From contig NZ_CVRM01000011.1 in NCBI RefSeq assembly GCF_001258055.1, positions 496,001-560,000 of the forward strand: 64,000 nucleotides of DNA, in the 5' to 3' direction. This document shows, in pieces, positions 36,982 to 47,206 of this stretch. The position numbers and the translations under genes are program-made. This DNA comes from Phaeobacter italicus (GTDB lineage Bacteria; Pseudomonadota; Alphaproteobacteria; Rhodobacterales; Rhodobacteraceae). Below the pieces are notes generated by a model that worked only from the letters and a program-made list of their open reading frames with translations, did not search any database and had not been told where the DNA came from. How positions within the stretch are numbered: the stretch's first letter is position 1; each line of letters starts with the position of its first letter.

Positions 36982-38646
36982 TCAGGCGGCCCAACCCCAT
37001 TTGTAGTGGTGGTGCTCAAACGAGATGTGCATGTCGGCACCGCTGACGCCTTCGCGCATGTGGCGATAAAGCGAGCGCCAGTAGGGCTGGATGGTCACGC
37101 CTTCGTCCTGGATGATGGCTTCCATCTTGGCCATCACCTCGCGCCGCTTGTCGGCGTCTGCGATGGACAGCGCTTCGGCGAGCAGGGCGTCAAACTCTGC
37201 GTTGGACCAGCCGAACTCATTCCATGCCTCACCCGAGCGATAGGCCAGCGCATGGATCTGCACGCCCAGCGGGCGGTGGTTCCAGTTGGTGGAGCTGAAG
37301 GGGTATTTCACCCAGTCATTCCAGAAGGTGGAGCCAGGCAGAACGGTGCGTTTGACCTTGAAACCCGCGTCACGCAGCTGTGCCGCCACCGCGTCGGTGG
37401 TGTTCTTGCGCCAATCATCGTCAATCGAGATGATCTCATGCTCAAAGTCGAGCATGCCCGCCTCTTCCATCAAGGCCTTTGCCGCTGCGGGATCCACCTT
37501 GCGTGCTGGCAGTTCGGCGTATTCCGGATGGATCGGACCGACGTGGTGGTTTTCGGCTGGCTGGCCGCGACCACCATAGCCCAGTTCCAGGCACACGTTG
37601 TTGTCGACGGCCATCGCCAGCGCCTGACGAACACGCTTGTCGGCATAGGGTTTCTTGCCGTCCACCTCTGCGAGCTGATTGGGGCGCACGACGATGGTAG
37701 ACATTGTGACAACTTCGGATTTTACGTAGCCGAGGCCGTCCATCACGTCGATGAACTCTCCAACGGATTCATACAGCAGATCAACCTCGTCGGATTCCAG
37801 CGCTGCGAGCCAAGACGCGGAGTCGGTGCCGAAATCGACATATTCGATCCGATCTAGCGCTGGCCGGCCAAAGACCTCTTCGCCCCACCAAGTGTGGTCA
37901 GTATTGCGATCCAGTGCGGCCTTGACGCCAACCTCCAGCTCGCTCAGCACATAGGGGCCCGTGCCGACATTCTGGGTGAAATCGTCGGTCTGAAAACTGC
38001 TGTGGACGATTGCCGCCGGATAATCGGCCATGCCGGGGATCAGTGAGATGTCGGATGTTGGCAGGGTCAGCCGGACGGTATGGCTGTCGACCACCTCGAT
38101 TGCGCCATCAATTGCCTTGCCGGTATTGCCGTCTACAAGCGTGCCAAAGCGGCCGGCCATGGAGTTGCCTTCCACGTCCTTTTCACACCAGCCCGCGATG
38201 TTGCGCGCAACGTCCTCGGCGGTGAAGTCATCCCCGTTGTTCCACTTCACGCCCTTGCGGACATTCAACGTGTAGACGGTGGCGTCGTCGTTGATCTCCC
38301 AGCTGTCGAGCAACATGCCACGGATGGAGCCGTCGTTGTTGTACTCTACCAGATATTCCATTGTGCCGCGGGTCAGGTTGCCCATCTGGGACCAGTCGTA
38401 GGTGCGCGGATCCTTGAGAGGACGGACCTCCATCTGGCAGCGCATGGTGCCGCCTTCCTTCATGTGGCCGGCGGCCTGAACCGGACTGTCCAGACCGATC
38501 AGCCCATAGGCGGCAGAGGCGGTGACACCGAGCGCAGTGGCGCGGGTCAGAAATTCGCGTCTGTCCATCTTCCCCGCAAGTGCTTCAGAGGCATACATCT
38601 TTGCGGCCGGGTGGATCGCGGTCCCGGTGATGGTGTCGTTTGTCAT
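36982..38646 (-). CDS. ABC transporter substrate-binding protein, SBP_bac_5 family
   Basis: A 554-aa periplasmic binding protein. A twin-arginine signal lies at about residues 28-60 ([20 protein letters not shown], then cleavage near VQAAG), preceded by an unusually long N-region. The ATG at 38646 is supported by GGGAGAG 5 bases upstream. The mature part is the DppA/OppA class-C fold (for example [15 protein letters not shown], typical of the family). It would capture peptides or another di-/oligomeric ligand. First gene of a four-gene operon; an AraC regulator lies upstream on the same strand. Confidence 0.9.
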   Translation of the reverse strand: MTNDTITGTAIHPAAKMYASEALAGKMDRREFLTRATALGVTASAAYGLIGLDSPVQAAGHMKEGGTMRCQMEVRPLKDPRTYDWSQMGNLTRGTMEYLVEYNNDGSIRGMLLDSWEINDDATVYTLNVRKGVKWNNGDDFTAEDVARNIAGWCEKDVEGNSMAGRFGTLVDGNTGKAIDGAIEVVDSHTVRLTLPTSDISLIPGMADYPAAIVHSSFQTDDFTQNVGTGPYVLSELEVGVKAALDRNTDHTWWGEEVFGRPALDRIEYVDFGTDSASWLAALESDEVDLLYESVGEFIDVMDGLGYVKSEVVTMSTIVVRPNQLAEVDGKKPYADKRVRQALAMAVDNNVCLELGYGGRGQPAENHHVGPIHPEYAELPARKVDPAAAKALMEEAGMLDFEHEIISIDDDWRKNTTDAVAAQLRDAGFKVKRTVLPGSTFWNDWVKYPFSSTNWNHRPLGVQIHALAYRSGEAWNEFGWSNAEFDALLAEALSIADADKRREVMAKMEAIIQDEGVTIQPYWRSLYRHMREGVSGADMHISFEHHHYKWGWAA

Positions 38647-39026
38647 GTAACTCTCCCTGTCGCGCCACGTATCTTTCCTCTGGGACGGCTAGGTGCCTGG
38701 TCATCTGCCTGGCGCCTGACGTGGTGCTGTTGTCAACAATTGTTGCCCCGTGACGACATTCGGCCCCAGATGCGGTGTCACGTCAATGCGCGAAATCGAC
38801 GTTTTCACATATTTTTCCGACATTTCAGGGGTCGCTTTTTGGTTTTTGCGACCTAGGACGTGTCGTTTTTGTCTGGAACTGGGCAGATGTGCCCAGTTCG
38901 ATGCGGCTGATTGGAGTGGAGATTCTCGCGCATTTTAGGGAAGTCTGTTTGGCTGGTTGCGCGGCTCATGCGTTGCGGCCTGCCAGAGCAGCTCTGTGGT
39001 CCGGTCGGAGTGATTTGTGGGCGCGC
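38647..39026. promoter_or_regulatory. Regulatory region upstream of the ABC operon
   Basis: A 380-base gap. It contains a 12-bp palindrome CAACAATTGTTG at 38735-38746, embedded in TTGTCAACAATTGTTG, which resembles a GntR-type operator. It also has an inverted repeat GGTCGC (38830-38835)/GCGACC (38848-38853) that may end AraC transcription. No gene was found. Confidence 0.45.
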
Positions 39027-39851
39027 TCAAGCCGCCTTTTTCAGACGCTCACGGGCCTGTTTGCGCAATCGGCTTGGGGTTTCGCCAGTATGCTGGGTGA
39101 TGAACCGCGTGAAATAGGCCGCACTGCCAAAGCCAAGGGTGGCCGCAATGTCGCGCATCGGGAGGTCGGTTGAAACCAGCAAGCTTCGCGCAGCATGCAA
39201 CTGACGCTCTGTCAGCAGGGCACCCGCTGTTTTCCCGGTTTCAGCCTTGCAGACCCGCGTCAAATGGGTCGGCGTGACATTCAGCTCGGTGGCGTGGTCG
39301 GCCATGCTGGCATGCTGTGCATAGCACTGAACGATCCGGGCGCAATAACCCTGCGCCAGCCGCTGGGCTGCGGTCAGTTTCGGCTGAGCCGTGTCCTGCG
39401 CGGACAGCAGCCGACGGATATGGATCGCCAGTAGCGCGCCATGTGCCTGCATGGCCCGGTACCAAAGCGCAGGGCGGGTCTGCTGCTCATTCTGCATGGC
39501 TTGGATTGCGGCGTTTATCACGGCCTGATCCTGAGCGTCCGGAATGCGCAGCGCGACAGCCTGTTCTGGAAAGTCCATCGGGGTTGATGCCGGGATGATC
39601 ATCGCCTGACCGATACATTGGCGACCCATTTCCATGGACCATAGTGTGCCCGCAGGAACAAAGATCGCACTATTGGGCCCGAACCCGCGTTGCTGGCCGT
39701 TCAGAAAAACCCGACCCTGTCCGCGTGTGATCCAGATGAGTAGGTGATCGTTCAGATCGTGGGCCAGTTCCAACTGCCAGGCGCCGTCAGCGCAAAGCTG
39801 GGCGAGGGGGCTGACTTTGATCTCTCCAATATTGGTCGGGTCAAAAGGCAT
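39027..39851 (-). CDS. AraC-family transcriptional regulator
   Basis: A 274-aa regulator with an N-terminal cupin-like sensing domain (about residues 10-150; HLLIWITRGQGRVFLNGQQ) and a C-terminal pair of helix-turn-helix motifs (about 175-265). The second motif is in MRDIAATLGFGSAAYFTRFI, ending with the family hallmark TPSRLRK. The ATG at 39851 gives a normal-length protein; the frame extends to 39965 through AT-rich, probably non-coding sequence. It lies upstream of the ABC operon on the same strand and may control it. The 228 bases beyond it, up to miaA, hold nothing else recognisable. Confidence 0.88.
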   Translation of the reverse strand: MPFDPTNIGEIKVSPLAQLCADGAWQLELAHDLNDHLLIWITRGQGRVFLNGQQRGFGPNSAIFVPAGTLWSMEMGRQCIGQAMIIPASTPMDFPEQAVALRIPDAQDQAVINAAIQAMQNEQQTRPALWYRAMQAHGALLAIHIRRLLSAQDTAQPKLTAAQRLAQGYCARIVQCYAQHASMADHATELNVTPTHLTRVCKAETGKTAGALLTERQLHAARSLLVSTDLPMRDIAATLGFGSAAYFTRFITQHTGETPSRLRKQARERLKKAA

Positions 39852-40079
39852 AAGTTCACTGATTATATGTGTGGCATTCAAATTTCTGACCGCACAAGGA
39901 CACGAAAAAATGATTCTTGCAAGTTTATGAGGCCCCTTGTGCTGCACAATCTTGGATTTAGTCAAGAAAGTAATATTTCACGCACTTAGGGTGCGATATG
40001 CGCGCAAAAATTTATTTGAAAAGATCGATGCAGCCCATTGGTGTGGAGGCTTGGCGTATAACTATCTGAAAATGCTGAG

Positions 40080-40952
40080 TTACGCCGGTCGGTGGTGGAT
40101 CCAGTCCTTCATGCGACCGCGAAACCATGTGCGTTGGCGTTTGGCGAACTGTCGGGTGGCAACAGAGGCCCGTTCGCGGGCGTCGTCTTCGCTGATCTCT
40201 CCACGGTAGAACGCCATCAACTCGGGCACGCCGATGGCTTTGCACGATGGCAGAGCAGGATCGTAGCGGTCTGCCATCGCTGCGATCTCCGCCATCGCAC
40301 CGGCCGCCATCATCAGGTCAAAGCGGCGCCGGATACGGTCTTCCAGCCAGCTTTTGTCAGTGTCAAAGACGATTGCGGTGCAATCCGCCACGGAGAGATG
40401 CGGCGGCGGGGTGTCCGCTTGCCAGTCTGCCAGGCCGCGTCCAGTGGCCGTCAAAACCTCCCAGGCACGTTGAACACGGGCGCGGTTCAAAAGGTCGATC
40501 TTGGCGGCTGTCGGCGCGTCCAGGGCGGCGCGCAATTCTTCCAGGGAAAGGGCATCGCCTGCCGCGCGAACCTCTGGCGGGGTTGCGGGAATATCGGCGA
40601 GCCCTTGTGTGAGCGCCGAGAAATAGAGCCCGGTGCCGCCAACAATGATCGGGCGGGGGCCAGATTTGAGAAGGGGAAGAACCTCCCGCAGCCAGTGACC
40701 GGCGGAGTATTCCGCATCATATGGCAGGTGCCCGTAGAGGCGATGCGGCGCGAGGGCCTCTTCCTCCGCCGAGGGGCGGGCCGTAATGATGCGCCAGCAG
40801 TCATAGACTTGGCTCGCATCGGCATTGATGATCACACCGCCTTGGGTTGTTGCAATCTCCAGCGCGAGAGCCGATTTTCCCGATGCAGTGGGGCCGGCAA
40901 TCAGGACGGGCTTGTCCGGGTCAATCTGGGGCAGCGTCGCTGACAAGCGCAT
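40080..40952 (-). CDS. miaA: tRNA dimethylallyltransferase
   Basis: A 290-aa enzyme that transfers a dimethylallyl group to N6 of A37 in tRNAs reading UNN codons. The P-loop is [18 protein letters not shown] (about residues 17-34). [12 protein letters not shown] carries the conserved aspartate that contacts A37, and [14 protein letters not shown] follows near residue 110. The ATG at 40952 (MRLSATLPQ) was chosen by comparison with the family start; the frame stays open to 41033. It is divergent from pyrH with a gap of about 150 bases. Confidence 0.95.
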   Translation of the reverse strand: MRLSATLPQIDPDKPVLIAGPTASGKSALALEIATTQGGVIINADASQVYDCWRIITARPSAEEEALAPHRLYGHLPYDAEYSAGHWLREVLPLLKSGPRPIIVGGTGLYFSALTQGLADIPATPPEVRAAGDALSLEELRAALDAPTAAKIDLLNRARVQRAWEVLTATGRGLADWQADTPPPHLSVADCTAIVFDTDKSWLEDRIRRRFDLMMAAGAMAEIAAMADRYDPALPSCKAIGVPELMAFYRGEISEDDARERASVATRQFAKRQRTWFRGRMKDWIHHRPA

Positions 40953-41098
40953 GGGTTGTGTCCTGTTCCTTGGATGTTCCGGCCCGATGATGGTTCTTGC
41001 GGCAAAGGCACGAAAAACATCCCGGCAGCGCATTGATCCCGCCGCCGATTTGCTTCATTTTGCGGCCAAATTAACCCCGTCATATTCCGGAGCGCAAC

Positions 41099-41848
41099 AT
41101 GCCCCATAACATCGATCAGCCGGAGGCCACGCCGGCGGCAACCTATAAACGTGTGATGCTGAAAATCTCGGGCGAGGCGCTCATGGGGGATCAGGGGTTT
41201 GGCCTGCATCCGCCGACCGTTCAGCGCATCGCGCAAGAGGTCAAATCGGTCCGCGACATGGGGGTCGAGATCTGCATGGTCATCGGCGGTGGCAACATTT
41301 TCCGCGGGCTGTCCGGCTCGGCGCAGGGGATGGAGCGCACAACGGCAGACTATATGGGAATGCTCGCAACGGTGATGAACGCGCTTGCGATGCAGTCTGC
41401 GCTGGAAGGTCTTGGTGTTTTCACGCGGGTGATTTCGGCAATTCGCATGGATGAGGTGGCAGAGCCCTACATCCGCCGCCGCGCGGTGCGCCACCTTGAA
41501 AAGAAGCGGGTCTGCATCTTTGCCGCTGGCACCGGCAACCCCTATTTCACGACGGATACAGCTGCGACACTGCGCGCCAATGAAATGGCCTGCGAAGCGA
41601 TCTTCATGGGCAAGAACGGCGTCGACGGGGTTTATGACAAGGACCCCAAAGAGCATGACGACGCAGTTCGCTATGATGAGATCAGCTATGACGAAGTGCT
41701 GGCCAAGCGCCTGAAGGTCATGGATGCATCTGCCATCGCGCTGGCGCGTGACAACAATCTGCCGCTCATCGTGTTCCCGCTGGATGAGCCGGGCGGGTTC
41801 CGTGGCATTCTGGCCGGGCAGGGCACCTACACGAAGGTGCAGGGCTGA
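41099..41848 (+). CDS. pyrH: UMP kinase
   Basis: A 249-aa hexameric kinase of the amino acid kinase fold that converts UMP to UDP. Family motifs are [11 protein letters not shown] (residues 20-30), [10 protein letters not shown] (about 62-71) and [16 protein letters not shown] (about 141-156). It heads the pyrH-frr-uppS-cdsA-dxr-rseP series. A strong hairpin 40 bases after the stop probably reduces read-through into frr. Confidence 0.97.
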   Translation: MPHNIDQPEATPAATYKRVMLKISGEALMGDQGFGLHPPTVQRIAQEVKSVRDMGVEICMVIGGGNIFRGLSGSAQGMERTTADYMGMLATVMNALAMQSALEGLGVFTRVISAIRMDEVAEPYIRRRAVRHLEKKRVCIFAAGTGNPYFTTDTAATLRANEMACEAIFMGKNGVDGVYDKDPKEHDDAVRYDEISYDEVLAKRLKVMDASAIALARDNNLPLIVFPLDEPGGFRGILAGQGTYTKVQG

Positions 41849-41882
41849 CGCCGCCAAAGCGCCGCTTTTGCGAAGTTGATCA

Positions 41883-41918
41883 AACCGCGTTGCAGCCCCG
41901 GCCGTAACGCGGTTTTTT
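41883..41918 (+). terminator. Terminator or attenuator between pyrH and frr
   Basis: AACCGCGTT (41883-41891) pairs with AACGCGGTT (41906-41914) around a 14-base loop, followed by a six-T run. It would end the pyrH message or partly attenuate read-through into frr. Confidence 0.75.
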
Positions 41919-42065
41919 CCTGTCTGCCTTGGCGGGGAGATGGGCCCAAAGTGGCCCAATTCGGGCAAACCCCGGGGTGAAAACCGCCGCATGATCGCTA
42001 TACAACGCCTTGGCAATGGCTTATGAGCATAGCAAACACCGCCTCAAGTCAGGGGAGAGAGCAGA

Positions 42066-42629
42066 ATGTCTGACGATTTTATTCTTGATACCGATGATCT
42101 TCAGCGCCGCATGGATGGCGCAATGGGCAACCTGAAAACCGAATTCGCCTCGCTGCGGACCGGTCGTGCGTCTGCCTCCATGCTGGAGCCGGTCATGGTG
42201 GATGCCTATGGCTCCATGACGCCGATCAACCAGGTTGGCACCGTCAACGTGCCCGAACCACGCATGGTTACCGTGAACGTCTGGGACAAGGCCCTGGTTG
42301 GCAAGGTTGAAAAGGCCATCCGCGAATCCGGTTTGGGCATCAATCCGCAGCTCAACGGCACCATCATCATGCTGCCAATCCCTGAGCTGAACGAAGAGCG
42401 TCGCCGCGAGCTGGGCAAGGTTGCAGGTCAATACGCCGAAAGCGCGCGTGTTGCGATCCGCAACGTGCGCCGTGATGGTATGGACCAGATCAAGAAGGCA
42501 AAAGCCGACGGCATGTCCGAAGACGATCAGAAACTGTGGGAAGGCGAAGTTCAGGAGCTGACCGACAAGATGATCAAAGCGGTTGATGCGGCTCTTGAAG
42601 TGAAACAAGCCGAAATCATGCAGGTCTGA
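42066..42629 (+). CDS. frr: Ribosome recycling factor
   Basis: A 187-aa protein that, with EF-G, splits post-termination ribosomes. It has the usual length, with signatures [20 protein letters not shown] (about residues 24-43), [16 protein letters not shown] and [15 protein letters not shown]. The ATG at 42066 follows GGGGAGAGAGC. uppS starts 9 bases after its stop. Confidence 0.97.
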   Translation: MSDDFILDTDDLQRRMDGAMGNLKTEFASLRTGRASASMLEPVMVDAYGSMTPINQVGTVNVPEPRMVTVNVWDKALVGKVEKAIRESGLGINPQLNGTIIMLPIPELNEERRRELGKVAGQYAESARVAIRNVRRDGMDQIKKAKADGMSEDDQKLWEGEVQELTDKMIKAVDAALEVKQAEIMQV

Positions 42630-42638
42630 TCCTGATTG

Positions 42639-43397
42639 ATGTCACAGAGAACAGACACCGCCTTGGCGCCTGATCCGGTTGCTCAGACACCGGATCGGGG
42701 CCCCAAACATGTTGCGATCATCATGGATGGCAACGGACGCTGGGCCCAGGCGCGGGGTCGGCCGCGTTTGTTCGGGCATCATGCCGGTGCCAAACGTGTG
42801 CGGGAGGTGGTGGAATGCTGCCCCGCACTCGGGGTGAAATACCTCACCATCTTTGCCTTCTCTACCGAGAACTGGAAACGAACTCAGGTTGAGGTTGCGG
42901 GCCTGATGAGCCTGTTTCGCCGCTACATCTCCAAGGAGATGAAGGCGCTGTCACAGCGCAATGTGCGGGTGCGCTTCATCGGCGATCGGGTTCGGCTCGA
43001 CAAGAAACTGGTGGGTCTGATGGATCAGCTGGAGCAGGAAACCTCCTGCAATGACGGCACCCATCTGACCATCGCGTTGAATTATGGCGGGCGGGACGAG
43101 GTGGCGCGCGCCACCAAGCGTCTGGCGCGCGACGTGGCTGAAGGGCGGCTCAATCCCGATGATGTGGATGAAGAAACCCTTCCGAAATACCTTGATACCC
43201 ATGTGTTGCCCGATCCCGATCTGGTGATCCGCACCAGTGGAGAAGCGCGGATTTCGAACTTCCTGCTGTGGCAATCCGCCTATGCAGAGTACGAGTTCAT
43301 CGACACGCTGTGGCCGGACTTCTCTGCCGAGGAGCTAAAGCGCCTGTGCGATGCCTACGGTCAGCGGGACCGCCGATTTGGTGCGGTGAAACCATGA
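42639..43397 (+). CDS. uppS: Isoprenyl transferase (undecaprenyl diphosphate synthase)
   Basis: A 252-aa cis-prenyltransferase that builds the C55 undecaprenyl carrier for peptidoglycan and LPS. The catalytic aspartate and surrounding motif HVAIIMDGNGRWAQARG are at residues 23-39. FAFSTENWKR (about 71-80), LTIALNYGGRDE and PDLVIRTSGEARISNFLLWQ complete the family set. The ATG 42639 is preferred over a TTG at 42636. Its stop overlaps the cdsA start (ATGA). Confidence 0.95.
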   Translation: MSQRTDTALAPDPVAQTPDRGPKHVAIIMDGNGRWAQARGRPRLFGHHAGAKRVREVVECCPALGVKYLTIFAFSTENWKRTQVEVAGLMSLFRRYISKEMKALSQRNVRVRFIGDRVRLDKKLVGLMDQLEQETSCNDGTHLTIALNYGGRDEVARATKRLARDVAEGRLNPDDVDEETLPKYLDTHVLPDPDLVIRTSGEARISNFLLWQSAYAEYEFIDTLWPDFSAEELKRLCDAYGQRDRRFGAVKP

Positions 43398-44185
43398 GCC
43401 GGGCGGAGCGTTGGGCCGATCTGATGCCGCGGCTGATTTCTGCAGTGGTGATGATTGCGGTTGGCGGCTTTGCCGTCTGGCGCGGTGGGGTGATCTTTGA
43501 TGTGCTGATTGCCGCCTCCTGCGGCGGCATGATGTGGGAACTCTTGCGGATGGTTGCGCCGCATCGGCAGGGGCTTGCACTGCCGCTTGGCGTTTTGGCG
43601 ATGGGGGCTGTCCTGGCGGCGTCGCTTCTTGGCGGAACCTATGGGCTGGCGATGTTGCTGGTGCCTGTGCTGCTGGGGGTGATCGGGCTGGATCAGCGGC
43701 GTGGCACATTCGCAGGCTTTGGTCTTTGGGTGATGTTTGCCGCCTTTGCCTTTATCTGGATGCGCAGCGCCCTTGGGCTGGACTGGATGGTCTGGCTGGT
43801 CGCGGTTGTGGTCGCAACCGATGTTGCGGGCTATTTCGCAGGCAAGGCGCTTGGCGGACCCAAGTTCTGGCCCCGTGTCAGCCCCAAGAAGACATGGTCT
43901 GGCACCGCTGCCGGATGGCTGGCCGCAGCGGCGGTGGGCGCGGTATTTGCCGCCGAGGCGGGCATCGGCCTTGGTGTGGTGGTGTTGTCGGTTCTTGTCT
44001 CTATGGCGAGCCAGGCAGGCGACGTTGCTGAAAGCGCGCTCAAACGCAAGATGGGCGTCAAGGATTCAAGCGGGCTGATCCCCGGTCATGGCGGTCTGTT
44101 TGACCGTTTCGACGGTATGCTGGGTGCGGCGGCGATGGTGCTGCTGGTGCTGAGCATCTGGGGGCTGCCCGGCGGGGCAATGTAA
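43394..44185 (+). CDS. cdsA: Phosphatidate cytidylyltransferase
   Basis: A 263-aa integral membrane enzyme that makes CDP-diacylglycerol from phosphatidate and CTP, the precursor of phospholipids. It has seven or eight membrane helices. The C-terminal CDP-alcohol signature reads SALKRKMGVKDSSGLIPGHG, continuing GGLFDRFDG (about residues 214-242). The ATG 43394 overlaps uppS, and its stop overlaps dxr (TAATG), indicating tight coupling. Confidence 0.93.
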   Translation: MSRAERWADLMPRLISAVVMIAVGGFAVWRGGVIFDVLIAASCGGMMWELLRMVAPHRQGLALPLGVLAMGAVLAASLLGGTYGLAMLLVPVLLGVIGLDQRRGTFAGFGLWVMFAAFAFIWMRSALGLDWMVWLVAVVVATDVAGYFAGKALGGPKFWPRVSPKKTWSGTAAGWLAAAAVGAVFAAEAGIGLGVVVLSVLVSMASQAGDVAESALKRKMGVKDSSGLIPGHGGLFDRFDGMLGAAAMVLLVLSIWGLPGGAM

Positions 44186-45363
44186 TGCGAAAGATCTCTA
44201 TTTTCGGGGCCACCGGATCCATCGGTCAAAGCACGATCGATCTGATCCGGCGGGCCCCTGATGCCTATGATGTGGTAGCCCTGACAGGCGGTGGCAATAT
44301 TGGGCAGCTGGCGCGTGATGCGATTGCGCTGCGGGCAGATGTGGCCGTTACCGCCTATCCGGATCAGCTGGATGCACTGCGCGCGGCCCTGGCCGGCCAT
44401 GATATCGAGGCCGCGGCTGGGCCATCAGCCCTGATCGAGGCTGCGCAGCGGCCCGCAGATTGGGTGATGTCTGCCATTGTCGGCGCGGCGGGGCTTGCCC
44501 CTGGTCTGGAAGCGCTGAAGCAGGGGGCAACGCTGGCGCTTGCCAACAAGGAGTCGCTGGTCTGTGCCGGATCTCTCTTGCTGGATACGGCGCGGCGGCA
44601 CAATGCGCGCATCCTGCCGGTCGACAGCGAACACTCGGCGGTGTTTCAGGGGCTGGTGGGCGAGGACATGGCCGCGGTTGAGCGGATCGTCATCACCGCC
44701 TCTGGCGGGGCCTTCCGCGATTGGCCACTTGCGGATCTGAAAACCGCCACTGTGGCGCAGGCGTCCTCTCACCCCAATTGGGATATGGGGCAGCGCATCA
44801 CGATCGACAGCGCGTCCATGTTCAACAAGGCGCTGGAAGTTATTGAAACACGTGAGTTTTTCGATGTGCGCCCAGAGCAGATCGAGGTGGTGGTTCATCC
44901 TGAATCCATCGTCCATGCGCTGGTGGGGTTCAACGATGGCGCCTTGATGGCGCATCTAGGCGCGCCGGATATGCGCCATGCCATCGGCTATGCGCTGCAC
45001 TGGCCTGACCGTCGCGATCTGCCGGTGGAGCGTCTCGACCTGGCAAAGCTCGCACAGCTGACATTCCGCGCGCCGGATCCTGCCCGCTATCCCGCCCTGC
45101 AGCTTGCCTATGATGTGATGGCGCGCGGAGGTCTGATGGGAGCGGTCTTTAACGCGGCCAAAGAACGGGCTCTCGATCATTTTATCGCCGGGCGTATCGG
45201 ATTTCTTGATATGGCCACATTGGTGGCACAGGTGTTGGCGCAAGTGGACGAGCGAGCAGGCGAGCACGGCATTGATGATGCCATGACCCTTGATACCGTG
45301 ACCCGCATGGACCATCTCGCCAGAGGTGAGGTCGACAACGCAATTTTGAAACAGACAGGGTAA
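44185..45363 (+). CDS. dxr: 1-deoxy-D-xylulose 5-phosphate reductoisomerase
   Basis: A 392-aa NADPH-dependent enzyme of the MEP isoprenoid pathway (DXP to MEP). The Rossmann motif is ISIFGATGSIGQSTIDLI (residues 4-21). LANKESLVCAG (about 116-126), ILPVDSEHSAVFQ and NPNWDMGQ-like SHPNWDMGQRITIDSASMFN supply the metal/substrate and flexible-loop residues. It shares one base with the cdsA stop; rseP starts 4 bases downstream. It supplies the precursors used by UppS. Confidence 0.96.
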   Translation: MRKISIFGATGSIGQSTIDLIRRAPDAYDVVALTGGGNIGQLARDAIALRADVAVTAYPDQLDALRAALAGHDIEAAAGPSALIEAAQRPADWVMSAIVGAAGLAPGLEALKQGATLALANKESLVCAGSLLLDTARRHNARILPVDSEHSAVFQGLVGEDMAAVERIVITASGGAFRDWPLADLKTATVAQASSHPNWDMGQRITIDSASMFNKALEVIETREFFDVRPEQIEVVVHPESIVHALVGFNDGALMAHLGAPDMRHAIGYALHWPDRRDLPVERLDLAKLAQLTFRAPDPARYPALQLAYDVMARGGLMGAVFNAAKERALDHFIAGRIGFLDMATLVAQVLAQVDERAGEHGIDDAMTLDTVTRMDHLARGEVDNAILKQTG

Positions 45364-45367
45364 ACCA

Positions 45368-46717
45368 TTGGATCTTGTTTCCTTCCTGCCGCAACTCGGC
45401 GGTTTCTTCTATGTGATTGCCAGCTTCGTGGTTGCGCTTTCGGTGATCGTGGCAGTGCACGAATATGGCCACTACATTGTCGGCCGTTGGTCTGGCATCC
45501 ACGCCGAGGTGTTTTCGCTGGGGTTTGGCCCCGTTCTGTTCAGCCGCGTGGACAAGCGCGGCACCCGCTGGCAGATCGCCTTGTTGCCGTTTGGCGGCTA
45601 CGTGAAATTCCTTGGCGATTCCGATGCGGCGTCAGGCAAGGACGCTGCCGCAATGGCGGAGGCGTCGGCTGATCCGGCTGCGCTGCGACGTACCATGCAT
45701 GGCGCCCCCCTGTGGGCCCGTGCGGCAACCGTTGCTGCGGGGCCGGTGTTCAATTTTGTCATGTCCGCAGTTATTTTCGCTGGTGTGTTTTTTGCCTCTG
45801 GCACCATCCGCAACCCGCTGACGGTTGCAGATGTGATGCCGCTTCCGGGGTTGGAGCAGGATTTGCAGGCGGGCGACCAGCTGTTGCAGGTCGAAGGCAT
45901 CTCGGTGCCCTCGCTTGAAGATAGTGCCGCCTGGGAAGGCTTCCGCACGTCTGTGCCGGAACAGCAGCCGCTGCGCTATACCGTGCTGCGCGATGGCCAG
46001 CAGGCAGAGGTACAGGGCCCTTATCCCTGGCCGCCGCATGTGCGGGGTGTCGCCCCCCGCAGCGCAGCGGCAGATGCAGATCTGCAGCCGGGTGATGTGA
46101 TTGTCGCGGTAAACGGCGCGCCGATCTTTGCCTTTGACCAGCTCAAACGGGCAGTTGAGGGCGGCGAGGGTGCTGAGTTGCAGCTGGAGATCTGGCGTGA
46201 TGGAGACACCTTTGCCACCGCACTGACGCCGCGCCGGGTGGATGAACCACAGGCAGATGGCGGGTTTGCGACCCAGTGGCGGATGGGCATCGTCGGTGGT
46301 CTGGCCTTTGAACCGGCCTCCGAGGCCGTCAGCCTGAGCGATGCAATCATTGCCGGGGGCGCGCAGGTTTGGGGCGTAGTGGACATGTCCCTGTCCGGCC
46401 TGACGCATATGATCACCGGCGCGATCAGCACCTGTAATCTGTCCGGCCCCATTGGTATTGCGGAAACCTCTGGCGCGATGGCCAGCCAGGGCGCAGAGAG
46501 CTTCATTCGGTTTATTGCGGTCCTGTCGACGGCTGTAGGTTTGCTGAACCTCTTTCCTATCCCGGCGCTGGATGGTGGGCATTTGATGTTTTACGCCTAC
46601 GAGGCAGTCACCGGCAAACCGCCAAGTGATGGTGTGATGCGCGTGCTGATGACCTTTGGCATCGCCGCAATCCTGACACTGATGCTGTTTGCTTTGGGCA
46701 ATGATCTGTTCTGCTGA
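45368..46717 (+). CDS. rseP: RIP metalloprotease RseP
   Basis: A 449-aa site-2 zinc protease of the inner membrane, which cleaves anti-sigma factors and remnant signal peptides within the membrane. The zinc-binding HEYGH lies in the first helix (about residues 30-34), with the third ligand in NLFPIPALDGGHL (about 396-408). A PDZ domain covers about 200-290 in the periplasm. The start is TTG at 45368, directly after dxr. It is the last gene before a terminator. Confidence 0.93.
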   Translation: MDLVSFLPQLGGFFYVIASFVVALSVIVAVHEYGHYIVGRWSGIHAEVFSLGFGPVLFSRVDKRGTRWQIALLPFGGYVKFLGDSDAASGKDAAAMAEASADPAALRRTMHGAPLWARAATVAAGPVFNFVMSAVIFAGVFFASGTIRNPLTVADVMPLPGLEQDLQAGDQLLQVEGISVPSLEDSAAWEGFRTSVPEQQPLRYTVLRDGQQAEVQGPYPWPPHVRGVAPRSAAADADLQPGDVIVAVNGAPIFAFDQLKRAVEGGEGAELQLEIWRDGDTFATALTPRRVDEPQADGGFATQWRMGIVGGLAFEPASEAVSLSDAIIAGGAQVWGVVDMSLSGLTHMITGAISTCNLSGPIGIAETSGAMASQGAESFIRFIAVLSTAVGLLNLFPIPALDGGHLMFYAYEAVTGKPPSDGVMRVLMTFGIAAILTLMLFALGNDLFC

Positions 46718-46740
46718 GCGGGAAACCAGACGACTTAGTG

Positions 46741-46770
46741 AGGGCTGCCGAGCAATCGGTGGCCCTTTTT
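46741..46770 (+). terminator. Rho-independent terminator after rseP
   Basis: AGGGCTGCCGA (46741-46751) pairs with TCGGTGGCCCT (46756-46766) with one mismatched position and loop GCAA, followed by TTTT. It separates the pyrH-rseP unit from the bamA unit. Confidence 0.8.
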
Positions 46771-46948
46771 CGTAGGTGATCTTTCGTGGGGGGCATTCAT
46801 GGCCCGTCATGAAAGGTCGCGTTTGGGACCGGTCGGCGCCAGGGGTGATAGGGGCGCAAGGCACTGAGCGTCAGGGAATTGGATAGAACTTTAACGATCT
46901 CATCCAGGGCTGTGGCCCTCTGCGCCCAACTGTCGCCACATTCCCCGA

Positions 46949-46963
46949 TTAACCCTTTGGTAA
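46949..46963. promoter_or_regulatory. Single CtrA-like box
   Basis: TTAA-N7-GTAA (7 of 8 consensus bases), 92 bases upstream of the 41-aa ORF. A single 7/8 match occurs by chance tens of times in a window this size, so this is weak on its own. Confidence 0.25.
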
Positions 46964-47055
46964 TCTGCTGGTGGGCAGCGCATGGGCGGGTCTTTGCCGG
47001 TTTTGCGCTGTGGCAGATGTGGGAAAGTTGACATCAACGGGGGAGAGTGGACGCC

Positions 47056-47181
47056 ATGAGTAGCCTGCATATCACCAATACGGGATTTGGCCTGTTTGTA
47101 CGCCTGAATTGGGACCGCGCACTGTCGGTTGCGACAATTCTTGGGGCGCTGGTTGCAGGTGCATGGATCGGCAGTCTCTGA
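47056..47181 (+). CDS. Small membrane protein, 41 aa
   Basis: The ATG at 47056 is preceded by GGGAGAG with an 8-base spacer and ends with TGA at 47179-47181. The product starts MSSLHITNTGFGLFVRLNWD and continues with one hydrophobic helix (about residues 23-40, SVATILGALVAGAWIGSL). A strong terminator follows 25 bases later and another precedes it, so it is its own transcription unit. Nothing in the sequence gives a function; its position between rseP and bamA only hints at the envelope. Confidence 0.65.
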   Translation: MSSLHITNTGFGLFVRLNWDRALSVATILGALVAGAWIGSL

Positions 47182-47206
47182 CTTTTCAAGCTGTTGGACG
47201 CTCTTT

